Assembly (NCBI RefSeq): GCF_028502605.1
Contig: NC_079232.1
Span: 1-64,000, forward strand
From: Trichoderma breve
Lineage: Eukaryota; Ascomycota; Sordariomycetes; Hypocreales; Hypocreaceae
Reading direction: 5' to 3'
DNA length: 64,000 nt
Position numbers and translations under genes: made by a program
Part shown: positions 10,617 to 21,914 of the stretch, in pieces
Position numbering within the stretch: the first letter of the stretch is position 1
How the letters are laid out: every line of letters begins with the position of its first letter
The notes under the pieces: model-generated
The model's input: the letters and a program-made list of their open reading frames with translations, nothing else
Database searches by the model: none
What the model was told of the DNA's origin: nothing

Positions 10617-13415
10617 TTACATAGTGTTCTGCCCCCAGAACGGGTCGAGCATGTCGAAAGAGTCAATGTTAATCAAGCCGCCCATCGCAGCGTCTTGTTC
10701 ATAGCCCAGAAACCCAAAGTTGAGCCCAAAGTTAAAATCCAGCGCCTCCTGTATCGGGATGCTGCCAAATGCGGTAGTCCTCTGTGCCATGTCTCCGCCC
10801 ACTGCTCTCGTCATGTTACCATCGTCAAGTAGTTGTTCGGAATTGCCAATGTTACTGGCGGCAGGTATGGCGTCAGGACCACCGTACATGAAAGAAGTGC
10901 TGTGAGTAAGATCATTCTCGTCTGTAACGTTCACCTTGGCACCTTGTGTAGCTGCTTCGAAGACGCGGCCTATCAAGGCGCAGCTGCGGTTGGCAGTTAA
11001 AGACCAGGGCTTCATGGCTTCAAGGAGGCTTAAGACAATGGGAATTGCGCGACGACAGGGCTCTAGGACTGCCTCATTTGGCATGTTTCTCGGGTTCCAC
11101 AGGAGGATAAGTAGAGGAACCATTGAGGCCTGATGCAGATACCAGGCAGCCTTCCATCCAGCTATTCGACTGGGCGTCCACTCCCGTTCGACATCTTCCA
11201 CCGTCGCAATCGCAAGCGCCAGACACATCTTTACCGCGGCCGCATCGTCAGGACTGCAATCTTCCCAGTCGCTGCATCCGCTGTTCGCCAGGAAGAGAAG
11301 CACCGGCCGGTGCAGTAGCATGCGTAGGTCCTGATAACGCCACTTCATGAGGCTCTGCGTGAAGCGCCACGGTGCCTCATCGCCCACAGCGTCCTGGTAG
11401 CTCGCATTGTCTCTGCTAAGTTTCTGGGTGCTTCTGGTCCGTGATGATGGCCACGACTGCGACAGGTGCCAAGCAGCAAGCTGGCTGTCGATGTCTTGCC
11501 GCAGGGCCGTGGTTATGATAGGCGATACGGCGAATGCGTCCTGAACTCGCGTAGCAATCTTAGCAAACTTGACGCCTTCGGCAAGCTGTCGCAGAAGCTC
11601 GGCATCGCTGGTCTGGTCTGTTTCATCCTCTGTTGATTCGGCCTCAACTACTCTCCGTCCATCGTCGCCGACCTCCTTATGAACGTAAGAGTCATTCTCG
11701 GCCACTCCCCCGTCAGGGATTACTATATTCGTCGCCAATTCCCAGCGTCCAAAAGACGGCCGCCCGGTCAGCATGGTAGCCCATGTATCTACGCAGAAAA
11801 GAGTCCACCATGTACGACGTCGCGTCTCCAGAGCCTTTTGCAAGGCTGGCGGGATAGAAGACGTCGGAGGGGCCGTCAAAGCTTCCTTGTGTAGTCCCAG
11901 GGCGCCAGCCATGCGGATCGCAGCTCCAAGGACACCATACGCCATGTTAGGACGGTTCACGTAGTGCAGATACTCTCCGCCCATCAGCGCTAAGGTCTGC
12001 ACTGTTTCGATGTGGGAGCTGCCAAGGGCAGTTAGGGGCAGCAATGAGACAGCCCTCTCGTAGTAGGTGGCGTGTTCGGCCTCCTGGTCGTCCGACCTTG
12101 CTGCGGCGACGCTGCCGAGAGCGAGAACCATGTTCGCCAACGCTTGCCAGGGCTCGTCTTCCCGACTCTTCGCACCGGCGAACTCGGCTCGGAAGATCGG
12201 CTCGTCCAGCATGGGCATGTACATGTGGAACGTCCGAAAGTAGGCGTCGACCAGCGCCTGACCCCGACGCGACCAGGCCACTCGCGTGGAGAGCGCTGGC
12301 TTGGAAAGTTGTTGCTGTGAAAGTGTCCGCGCCTGGGATGGGCGACGTGGCCGCACAGAGTCCGATGTCGAGCTATAGCGCCTATCACTGTTGCTGGCAT
12401 CGTTTTCATCTCGCATTGGTAGGTGTACCAGAGGTCTTCGGGGGAGACTTGGCGCAGAATCGGGGGCCATCTCCTGTCTTAGTGAAGGGCGTAGTTTCAA
12501 CATGACAAGTAGAGCAGCTCGTATAGACGATATACCCAAGTAAGATACCTGGCGGTCTAGAGCAAAGGAGAGCGCGTTGACATCATCAGCCTCTGCCGGC
12601 ACATGCTCCTGCTCCCGTTCGCGCCGCTCCTCGTCCCATTCTGCGTCAGGCGTCGGAACCGGCTCCAGGATTGTCAAATCGCCATCGTTAGATCGCAACG
12701 AAGCTACTGTGCTTGCTGCGGCCAAGGAGCCTGGTTGCGAGGGAGTAGCAGACAGTGGTGAGCGAGCTGCCCTGGCCTTTGGCTTTGGAGACTCGCCCCT
12801 CATTGGAGACGTGTAGATATCATTAAGAGGTGATGGATTTCGAAATGCTTCCGGCCGTGCGCCGTTGTGCGCCTCTGCCGCACTGCGTTGATCCAGGCGA
12901 AGCAGAGCGATGAGATCCTCTCTCGACAACGGGAGCAGTTCCTGCACGTCGTGTATTGGAAATAGTCGCCGAAGTATGGAATGGCAGTCAGCCAAAGAGC
13001 TAGAGGCGTCTTCAAGGGCTCTCTTGGAGGGCATTACGCGTGGCCGAGGCGTGATGTAGTAGCATCGTCTTCGACGTGCCCTCGAAGAGCCGAGGATGAG
13101 AGGCATGGTCCGCAGGGATAATTACCATCGCATCGGCTACAGACAGGTAAAGGGATTGAGCCACCGTCAGCATCTGGGATCGTAGAAAACATGGAGTAGG
13201 CAAAGACACTATATGCATAAATGAGAAAATGAACAAGAAAAGATCACTCACACCTTGCGCCTCTTGCACTCTGTGCAGGCGGTGGGGATGTGGCTCCTCT
13301 TGGGCGCGTATCTGTTTTCCGGCTGGACATCGCTGGCGATAGCAAAGGCATCGTTACTCGGCTCAAAGATCTGGAACGTGTGAAATGCACCGGGCCTTGA
13401 TGGAGAGCCCGCCAT
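10617..13415 (-). pseudogene. Zn2Cys6 regulator of the mannan cluster, frame broken inside the zinc cluster
   Basis: Exon 1 (13415-13252) and exon 2 (from 13136) join over a 115-bp GTGAGT...TGTAG intron. They encode CTECKRRK-VRCDG-NYPCGPC, giving five zinc-cluster cysteines (C47, C50, C57, C63, C66). That frame then meets a stop at the codon after GHA. The sixth cysteine (RRRRCYYITPRPRVMPSKR) and the remaining 800-plus residues lie in the next frame. Only 38 bases separate the two cysteine codons, not a multiple of three, and no intron fits. Downstream the protein is intact: a fungal_trans domain with LVDAYFRTFHMYMPMLDEP and RRRTWWTLFCVDTWATMLTG, then a helical C terminus. Intact, it would be a nuclear DNA-binding activator of about 890 residues. 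Options are a real frameshift, a lost base in the GGG run at 13079-13081, or use of the ATG at 13106, giving a protein without a DNA-binding domain. It lies between the symporter and the beta-mannosidase. Confidence 0.75.
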
Positions 13416-14573
13416 TGTGACGAGCTGTCATACATTGGCCGGAGATGTTTGACCGAGTCTGTGACAGGCCAAGGGAGGAGAGTTGCGAGGACTGATGAAC
13501 AGCGAAATCGGAGAATTCGACGCGGCAGTCAATCGCAAACATGGACGCTAGGCTAGGGTCACTCTCGATCAAATGATGACGGCCTAGCTCCAGCGTAGGC
13601 CTTGGGTTTGCAGTGGCCGGCGAAGCTGTGAGGGAAGTATTGTTAAAAGTAGAGTGTGGGAATACGAGGTTGAAGCCAATACCCTGTACAAGTAATTACA
13701 AGTTTAAGAAATCTCTAAGTCACTGGGTCGAATGAATCACTATCGCTGCTAGCCATAGACGATAATAATCCGAGGTTAGTTAACACGTCGATGAGTATAG
13801 TACTTGAATCCACGCCAAGAAATATTACGTTAGATATAAATCTATTGATTCTATAGAGCACAACTTGTGCCACCCGCTGCTCATCTTTCTCTGGCAACCA
13901 GCTTTGCCCCCGCGGTGATAGCTCCAAGTAAGAACGAGGCTGGGAAAACCAGCTGCTTTTACCGGTTAGGGTTGGAGCGAGACGCTACACCAGCGGCCAA
14001 GGAAACATGGGTCTGGGGTCCTTTGAAACCTCTACTCAGAGTCCAAAACTAAGCGTCAAGAGGGGCATCACCCCCGCAGAGGCCAGCCAGACAGGATAGA
14101 GCAAAATAATAACCGAAAAACAACCTGTGTGGCCGACCATGTTTGGGCCTGCGCTATATTGAAATCGGCCTAGAATATGTAGAAGATCTATGTATGCGGG
14201 AGTAGGCAGCATTGCTCTCAGATTGGCTCCCTCTCTTCCCCGGATTCGATTGTTACATGGGGCAGTTTCTTTCCAGGGATGTGGACGGTGGCTTCTCCAA
14301 ACTTTGCCCCCTCCCCCCCCCCCCCCCCGTTTCCCACTACTGTAACTTACAGACATACAGCAGGCATCTCACCTTTGTTAGTTGGCGCGAATGCTCGTAC
14401 TGTAGATGTAACTACGTAGCCGTATGATGAGACTTACACTCTACGTGTTTTAGCCAGAAACTGCATGACCTGTGTTTCGTTTGCTTGTTACATTCTCTGG
14501 GCATTGACGTGAAATAGACTACGTACGAAGACCAAATGGGTATGTACAGGTAGATGCATAACTGTGAGGACCC
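13416..14573. other. Intergenic, with a 16-base poly-C tract
   Basis: This is the presumed promoter of the regulator (minus strand) and the 3' region of the beta-mannosidase. No coding exon was found. A run of 16 C at 14313-14328, preceded by CCCCCT, is the only notable feature and is a likely length-variable site. Confidence 0.55.
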
Positions 14574-17302
14574 TCATAGCTCAAAGTTCTCCTCCAACTC
14601 CCAGTCATACAGAAAACGAGACTGGACGGATCTTCCGTTGAGACCCTGAACCTGGACTTGCACCGTCTCCCCGGGCACCAGATCCAAGAAGTTGTCCTCG
14701 AACACGGCATCGTCACCTTCTTCAGTCATGGGCACCGACAGCATGACTCCCTTTACTGGCGCAGACGCACTGACAAGCAATTTGTCGCTAGTTCTATCTT
14801 CACCAGACTCATAAGATATTTTGACGGCCAGGTCTCGTGCGACGTGGACTAGTCGAAGCGGCTCAGGCCAGGAGACCCAGCGTGCTAGAACAGTTCCTTG
14901 CCGATCTTCCAGATAGGCTGCGAAGACGGTCTGATCTGGGTTGGGGATGTCGATGTTGCCTATCTCTGTTGTCTGGTTCGGCGGCAGCTCCAATTTGTGA
15001 CCATCTTTGAGATTGCCGCAGCTATTGGGGAGCTCAATAGTTGACCCGGTGGCAATGTCAAACATGCGTAGCTTCAGCGTGGCGTTGAGCGCCTCCAAGG
15101 AGCCATTGACCGCCCAAACATCCACCGAAGCCTTCTCCGGCAGGTATCCCGTTGTGATATATGGGGGCTTCTTCGTCACCGTCCGCTCCATTCCCACAAC
15201 GGTCTTGGCCAGCGCCCTTTTGGTGATGTAGTATGCCGGCTTGCGGTTCATATCTACGTCCACCAGCGCCCAACTCGAGCCCGGCCAGATGTCGTTGAGC
15301 TGCCACACTAGTACGCCTGCGCAGTTCTCCTCCTCCGGGCCCCTAAACTCCCGTCGCCAGCAGTTGTACGCGTATTTCATCGCCTCGGCCTGCATGTACT
15401 GTGTGCAGTACACGAAGTCACGCAGGGGGTTCATCCGGAACCTGAAGTTCTCGCCCATGTACATAGGATACCTCCTCCCGTGACCAGGTCCCTTGTCGTG
15501 AATATCGAATGTGCGAGATAGGGAGTGTCTCTCGGAGGGGGAAGTGATGGCGCGATGAAGCGTCCGCAGCGAAGGGCAAGACTCGAATCCGAACTCGCTG
15601 ATAAAGCGAGACGTGTAGTCCTTGTATTCTTGGTAAGGAGAGAGCTTACCATGCCAGACTAAGCAAAGAGTCGTCAGTATTCCAAGGCAGATGCCACATG
15701 TGTATGGGGAAACATACCGTCCCAAATATGCGTGTCGCCCACTGTCGTATCGTTGGAAAAGGATCCCCCGTAGGGGCTGCTTCTCCAGTAGGGCACATCG
15801 CCACCCAGCCTCTCTACGAGACTAGGGAGCAGCCTTTCATAGATCTCACGAGCAGGAAAGTTGGTCTCATGCCATGGACCTACTTCGTCCTTCATGTCGA
15901 GCTCCCAACCAAATCTCTCCGCCAGCATGTAGTCCTCATTATTGCCCGCCCACAGAGCGAGAGAGGCATGATGGCCAACACGTCTAAGCTGCTGTTCAGC
16001 TTCCATCCTCACATTGTCCATAAATTCCTGAGATGCTGGATAGTTGCCGCAGGCAAATAAGAAGTCCTGCCACACGAGCAGCCCTAATCTGTCGCAGATG
16101 TCGTAGAAATCGTCCGACTCCACGATGCCGCCGCCCCAGACCCGGATCATGCTCTGGTTGCCGTCCTTTGCAAGCTGCAACCAATCTTCATACCGCTGGC
16201 GAGTCGTCCTAGGAAGCATAAAGTCATTGGGAATCCAGCAGGACCCACCAGCGAACAAGCGGATGTTGTTGATCTCGAAGACAAACGAAGTGCCCTCCGC
16301 ATGTTTAAGGCTATGCTGAAGCAGTCGCAGTCGGCGGATACCAATGCTTTGAGACCTGCTGTCGTAGTCTGGTATCTTGACAGTGACTTGATATAACGGC
16401 TGCGCTCCGTATTGATGCGGATACCAGAGTTGCGGGTTCTCCACGACGAGACTGGTGTTGAATTTCCCTTCCGATATATCAAGAGAGCTTGTTTGTACCA
16501 CAGACCCAGAAGGATCCTGAATCTCGACAGTAGCTTTCTGATTTAGAGCGCAGTTCTCAACACTTCCTTTGATGGTGAGTGTTGCCCTCTTCAAATCTGA
16601 GTCCGTTTCTTGGCGAACCAAGAAATCATCGATTCTCTGCTCAAATGTCTCGAGATAGATTGGCTTCCATGGTCCACACGTATTAATCGCTGGACCCCAG
16701 TCCCAGCCCTGGAATCAAATCAGCTATACATTGCCCTTGGCCGTGGAGAGTTTCGAAAATGCTCTTACCCAGTGATACTGTGCTTTTCGCAGGAATAGCC
16801 TCTCTGGCCCACCAAAGTGAATGTCCGCATCGTTGCCTTTATAGCCAATGCGAGTCTTCTCTCGGCGTGCAAACTCAGGAGCGTTGGAGAATCGCAACTC
16901 CAGCGAGATTGGCCCCTGCGCTTCCTTTAGTAGCTTCGTTACGTCCACTCTATGCTGCACATGCATGTTATGGCTTTTGAGAATACATGTATCGTTCAAG
17001 AACACATCAACGACGGTGTCTAAGCCTTCAAAGGCCAACACAGCTCGCGTCTGGGGCCCCTGAAATTCCGGGTGCGGCACCTGTGAGGTACGGTAGGTCC
17101 AGTCCGCATCGTTAACCCACAGACAGTCCAGCTCATGATCATCAATGTACGGATCAGAAATCAGTTTATGATGTAAGAGGTCGATGTGCGCCACTGTAGG
17201 GAATTGGGCCACGGGTAAAAAGGAGGAAGCCGTAGAGTCGTTCAGCGAGCTGCGCTGCTTGAACTCCCAACCCCCATTGATTGCCGTCTTCGTGAGCTGC
17301 AT
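14574..17302 (-). CDS. GH2 beta-mannosidase, intracellular type
   Basis: Three exons (17302-16769, 16708-15718, 15658-14574) with 60- and 59-bp introns give 869 residues, normal for fungal GH2 beta-mannosidases. Order: sugar-binding beta-sandwich (about 1-190, including GWDWGPAINTCGPWKP just after intron 1), immunoglobulin-like domain, then a TIM barrel with MIRVWGGGIVESDDFYDICD. The general acid/base is E436 in ALWAGNNEDY and the nucleophile is E530 in FISEFGFESCP. The start METGLN-like MQLTKTAINGGWEFKQ has no signal peptide, so the enzyme should act in the cytosol, as in the mndB clade. It releases mannose from the non-reducing end of beta-1,4-manno-oligosaccharides. It lies between its likely regulator and the mannanases, so mannan would be cut outside, imported as oligomers and finished here. 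Confidence 0.93.
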
Positions 17303-18443
17303 CTCTTTTCTTCCTCTTTTTTTTTTTGGCTTGTGATGTCGTTGTCCAGAAAAATCTTAGCTCTATTCTGGAACTACAGATCTGGCTCATGCCCGTATGT
17401 ATAACCAGCTGGCCTGGTGGTGATGTCCAGTCGTTAGTCATTGCGCTATACCTCATTGTGGCACGGATTACACATTTCCGTATCTTTGATCACCGCCGCG
17501 TCTGCAGCTGGAAGGCGCCATTGCTATGCCCGTTCGCCAACCCCACGGTAAATTGGCCCCCTATTCTACATACAAGGATGCAGGTATTTGGAGAGAGGAG
17601 TGAGGGGTTTGGAGGGGTTCGCTTTTGCTCACTCTGGAAGGCATGAGCATCGTGCTATGGCACTAAGCAGTGGCGTCCATTATGACTTGGTACCGGAAGC
17701 CTACCAGACCCCGCGCCAGATGCCTCGGCTTTGAAACAAGGAAACAGAAGTTGATATTGGGCCCAACTGTGCCGAGAAAAGGTCGTATGGATTAGAACAG
17801 GTAGAAAGAAATGGGCTAGAGCTAGTCTGCGAGCTCGTCCTTGAATACGGAACCTTAAGGCAGTGGACTAACAACGCTGTGAGTCTTTGGTACAGCTTTG
17901 ATCTCTTTACTTGAGGGCATCGTCATATTTACGGAAAGTCTTCCGCAGCCCAAGATCGCCTTGCATTAGAAAGGCCCTCCATCAGCGAATCTTGGTTCAC
18001 AGCCTAGGCCATCACTGTGGAGAACATTGCAATGCAATCGAAATATTTTGTATAATGTTCGTGCTAAACTCTTAGTGCTATGTTTTCGTTGCTGATTTTC
18101 AGAGCTTTGGCAGATACGGAGCGTGATCTTTGTTGACGATTCTGAGTTCTATGCAAGTGTTATGCCTACACGATTCACAATGCTGCTTTTAGGTTGGAAG
18201 TAATGAATGGTTCGCTTGGCATCTTTCTTGATTCGTTGCTATCTTCCAATAGGAACGAAGATCAAATTACTATATATGTACAACCTCATACAGACCGCTA
18301 AAGATCTTGGCCAAACCAAAAACATTTTGAGGCCTGACAAGGTTTATCAATTGTCGAAGCATTAACTCACCGACCAGCAAAAGCTCGCAACCTTCCTCGT
18401 GGACGTTTCATGTCAATGTTTATTCAACTCCAGGCCAACTTGC
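17303..18443. other. Intergenic, beta-mannosidase promoter side
   Basis: No exon found. The 10-mer CCCCCTATTC at 17557-17566 recurs at 20162-20171 in the mannanase promoter region. This is weak evidence for a shared element, as it could be chance. The rest shows no structure I can name. Confidence 0.45.
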
Positions 18444-18636
18444 TTAGGTGGCTGGGCCAGAGTGGTGGCAGACGCCGCTCACGCAGGTGTAGTCAGCGTT
18501 ACAGGGCTGAGAGGCGCTGCAGTCCCATCCGCCACAACCCCAGCTGCAGCTTCCGCAGACGCCTCCGCTGCAAGTGTAGGCTGACTGACAGGGGCTGGAG
18601 GAGCTGCAGCTCCATCCCTCGCATCTAATATCGAGT
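18444..18636 (-). repeat. Coding tandem repeat: two 27-residue Cys-rich modules
   Basis: Two copies of an 87-base unit encode CTWGCEGWSC...GGVC and CSWGCGGWDC...SGVC. All six cysteine spacings are identical and about two thirds of the other residues are the same. The copies abut with only GS between them. The first copy starts in exon 2, just before the last intron, and the rest is in exon 3. Confidence 0.85.
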
Positions 18637-19759
18637 TAGCTATACCGTCTTTGCAAAAAGGAAAAGGAAAAATTACCCCCAAGTGCAAGTGTCGGCAGGG
18701 TAGCCGCTGCCAGTACCGCTGCCACCGCCACCGGAGCTGGTGGCGCCATGGAGAAGGATCTGCTGTGTCTCTGCCAGGTTGCCGCTCTCGATGATACGAA
18801 AGTCGCATTCCTTGGAGTACTCAAACCAGGACGCAGCAATATAGTTGGGATAACCACTTGGGGGGTTCATGATGGCGGACAGCCAGTCATCAGCACCGCT
18901 GCTGCCGCAGTAGCCTGTCTCCCCGATGGCGAATGGAATGTTGTAGGCGGCAGAATAGGTGCTGTAAAAGGATTGGTAGCAGCTTCCAAAGGTGCTCGAT
19001 GAGATGGAACCGCTAGGGTAACAGTCTACGCCAACCAAGTCTACATACTCCGCACCAGGCCAGTACTGAGCAACGGAGCCCACGTTGTTTCCAACGTTGT
19101 TGGGCGACCACCACATCTTGATCTTGTCGTTGCCCGCCACAGCCGCTGCCATGAGTTTCCAAGCGTTGACAAACTGAGCCGCCGTGCCCGAGTAAGTGCC
19201 AACAGACAGGTAGTAGTTCATCTCGTGCCCGAAACGCAGCCAGACCTCTACACCTTGGCTAGTGAACTTCTCCAGAACGGAAGCGACCTGCGATGCCGTG
19301 GAGGCCGTGAAATCACCCAGAGGTAGAGTAGGCATTACGGCTGGCTGAAACACAGCACCGGAGCTCACAACGTCACTCATGACTGCCGTCAATTGGGATC
19401 CGTCGTAGTTGCTGGAGGAGACCTGCGAGTACCAGCCGTAGCCGCAGATCTTGGCACCCAGGGCACTGTTCAGCTGAGCCATGGAGTATTGCGGGGATTG
19501 GCCGGGCTCTCCATCACTGGGAAGTGCGCCAAAGGCAATGTTGTTGACATAGACGCAGTTGGTCGGGAGCCCATTCGCTAGACACAAGAACGTCAGCAAG
19601 GAATGGGTGAAAGTCAATTTGACCAGAGGCTAATTTATAGACTCAAGAATGCGTGCTCAGCGCTCGAGGGAATTCGGGTGTTATCTTACCTCTTTTCAAC
19701 ACGACGGGATTCCCGTAGGCGAGCCCGACCAAAAATGGTGCAAGAGAAATCAACTTCAT
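18444..19759 (-). CDS. Secreted GH26 endo-beta-mannanase with tandem six-cysteine module
   Basis: Three exons (19759-19690, 19577-18677, 18624-18444) give 383 residues. Exon 1 encodes a signal peptide (MKLISLAPFLVGLAYG). The GH26 domain follows: acid/base E142 in VWLRFGHEMN and nucleophile E243 in PFAIGETG, plus MWWSPNN and VGVDCYP. It should cleave internal beta-1,4 links of mannan outside the cell. After a Gly/Ser linker (about 303-315), the 52-bp last intron joins two perfect-spacing repeats. Cysteines lie at 321, 325, 330, 336, 342, 347 and at 350, 354, 359, 365, 371, 376, i.e. C-x3-C-x4-C-x5-C-x5-C-x4-C twice, sharing CxWGCxGWxCSxSxPC and YTCxxGVC. This is not a CBM1 or CBM35. A carbohydrate-binding role is inferred from its position after a linker. 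The splice choice is supported because only this frame gives the repeats. Confidence 0.9.
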
Positions 19760-20750
19760 TTTGATGAAGAGACTTGTCCTATTTCTTATTATTGGATATT
19801 TGGCTGAGCGTAGAACACTCCAAACAAGTGTAGATGATAATCTTGTGGATTGTGTGACCAACCTTTCAAGAAAACTCGGGAACATGAAAACTTGAAGCTA
19901 TTTAACTGCTTCGCGCATAACGACAGTGCTTGACACTAACCCTCCAAGCAGACTTGGCCCTTCCCACGTTGTGATCCATGTAATACTATGCTGTCAACTG
20001 GAAGGTGTGTAACACAAGACTAGTCTTGACACCTGCATCCTGCTGCTTACTAGGTAGTCTATACGACTCACGTCCGATTATGTTTCCAATTTTTGCAGAT
20101 CCGCCTATTCGTATCCCGTACTACCCCGCGAAATCGCCCTACGTGGTCGTGGGGTAGTATTCCCCCTATTCCAGAGTAGGATTTGCTCGGCAGTTCCGCG
20201 TCACTACCCCGGTTTCCGCCCAATTGAGTCACGGAAAAGACAAATCCGTTGATCCCCTGCATCCGTGCTTGAAGCGAGGTTAATGGCTCGCGGATGTTTT
20301 ACGTTTTGAGATCCCGAAGAACGGTTGTACGGCTTATGAGCAGGCTCTCCAAGTCGGCTCCGTCCATCATCCGATTTTGGTAAGATCTGCTGGGGGCTTT
20401 GTACGCTTGACAGGAGTTTCCGGGCTGAGTCCAAAATGCTATGTGAAACGCAGTTTGCAAATCCCATGTGCAGCGATTGGGAGATGCTGTTAGCCGGATT
20501 AGCCTTTACGACGGGCGATAAGTTTGGTCAAGCGTAGAAATGCCTATTTGGTTCCTGCATGAGGAACCTAGTTCACCTCTATACGTACTATTGCAAGTTG
20601 GAACGCGGAGCACGGCACATGCGTGAAGACAAGATCCTCGTGAGGGAATTGAGATAAAATCTCAACGATTCCTCCCTCTGTTCTGGGGAATTGGCTATGC
20701 ACTGCAACGTTAGAGTTTCATCTTTGGCGACCATCTAATAGTTTGATACA
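19760..20750. promoter_or_regulatory. Divergent promoter region between two mannanase genes
   Basis: About 990 bp separates the start codons of two oppositely transcribed GH26 genes, so one region must serve both. No coding exon was found. It contains three ACTACCCC elements between 20120 and 20210, and several CGG/CCG triplets of the kind contacted by Zn2Cys6 regulators. That these act on both genes is inferred from layout. Confidence 0.6.
20120..20210. promoter_or_regulatory. Three ACTACCCC elements, one inverted
   Basis: ACTACCCC occurs at 20120-20127, its exact inverse GGGGTAGT at 20151-20158, and ACTACCCC again at 20203-20210. The first two form an inverted pair around GCGAAATCGCC. Read on the other strand, the flanking GCGGGG and GTGGGG also match the CreA core SYGGRG. 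This could be a repressor cluster or a site for a pathway activator. Confidence 0.45.
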
Positions 20751-21841
20751 ATGAAGTTCGCTCTCCACCAGCTTGCCAAAGCCCTCGTGCTGGGAACGGC
20801 GTATGCCGCCAGTCCCTCAAACCATAGTATGCCACGAACTTTCTGAGGGAAATGTCGTAACATGAACTTTGCTAACTTTCATTTCCATTACCAGTTCGTA
20901 ACTTTGGATGGCCATCTACTTTTCTTGAGACCAATGGCGTGGCCATCGGCTGGCTTCCTTCTAATGGGAATGCCTCAGAGGGCGTCACTTCGTTGCGATA
21001 CACCATGACGGAGATCAATGCCAGGTTGGGAGCAAAGGGTGCCACATATGGCATGTATTCTCACCTGGACTCGCAGCAGTACAACGGCTACGAGCTCATG
21101 GAAGAGTTTGACGATGTTGTGAACTCTGGTGCCATCTTTGTACCATCGGTCATGCCTGTGCTGGCTCAAGGTTTTGTGGGCATCACTAAAGATGTCGCTT
21201 ACCAAGTTGCCGACGTAATGAGGAAGTTTACAGAGCGAGGAGTTCGTGTCTGGCTCCGCTTCGGCCATGAGATGAATTGGTACGTTGATCCTGTAAGTAC
21301 ACCTTTTACACGTTCGCTCTATATTACATTTATCTAACCGCCAAACTCGTTTTCGTGATGAAAGGCTGCTGAGCCACGATACTATGGAACTCCTGCCGAA
21401 TTTGTTGTTGCGTGGCAGAACGTGGCCGAAGCGGTTGCCGATAACCCTCTTGTGCAGATGTTCTGGTCGCCAAACAATATTGGAAATGGGTCGGCAGACG
21501 TTCTAGACCCCTGGTATCCGGGCGATGAAACCGTTGATCTAGTGGGCATTGACTGCTATCCCAATGCGGAATATCAGGACTTTGAGTACATGTACAAGAA
21601 CTTCTACGATCGGTACTCGGCTGGTAAGAACAAGCCATTCGCTATTGGCGAGACTGGGGCCAATGCCACATACAAGGAGTGGTGGCTCTCGCAGCTTGTT
21701 GGCCAGAGCAGGCATGAGTACCCTAACTATGTCTCCATGAGCTGGTTCGAGTATCTCAAGGGAGACGACTTCCGCCTGGTGATGGCTGGCAAAAGGGTTT
21801 TGGAGGAAACCAAGCGAGCCCTTGCCTTGGGCCACTACTAG
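20751..21841 (+). CDS. Secreted GH26 endo-beta-mannanase, catalytic domain only
   Basis: Three exons (20751-20826, 20895-21292, 21365-21841; introns 68 and 72 bp) give 316 residues. A signal peptide (MKFALHQLAKALVLGTAYA) is encoded by exon 1. The GH26 fold is clear: acid/base E151 in VWLRFGHEMNWY, nucleophile E254 in PFAIGETGAN, plus MFWSPNNIGNG and VGIDCYPN. It aligns along its length with the divergent neighbour but stops at the end of the catalytic domain, with no linker and no Cys-rich repeats. It should hydrolyse mannan outside the cell. The pair probably arose by an old duplication followed by gain or loss of the C-terminal module. The model is well supported by frame continuity across both introns. 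Confidence 0.92.
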
Positions 21842-21914
21842 AGCAGCTTGTTACGTTTTGTTATACTATAGTATCATAACTTAACTTTTATAGTCCAAAA
21901 CCTAGCGCCTATGC

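Noticed and set aside
12032..12505. Arg-rich frames on both strands inside the mannan-cluster regulator
   Set aside because: They overlap the intact fungal_trans domain frame and have composition typical of shifted frames in GC-rich coding DNA.
13012..13269. Alternative open frame across the regulator's first intron as the true N terminus
   Set aside because: It destroys the zinc-cluster motif, which is clearly visible only with the GTGAGT...TGTAG splice.
18399..18808. Plus- and minus-strand frames around the mannanase 3' end, including an Ala/Pro-rich continuation
   Set aside because: They are shadows of the Cys-rich exon. Only the spliced frame gives the two matching six-cysteine repeats and a stop in the expected place.
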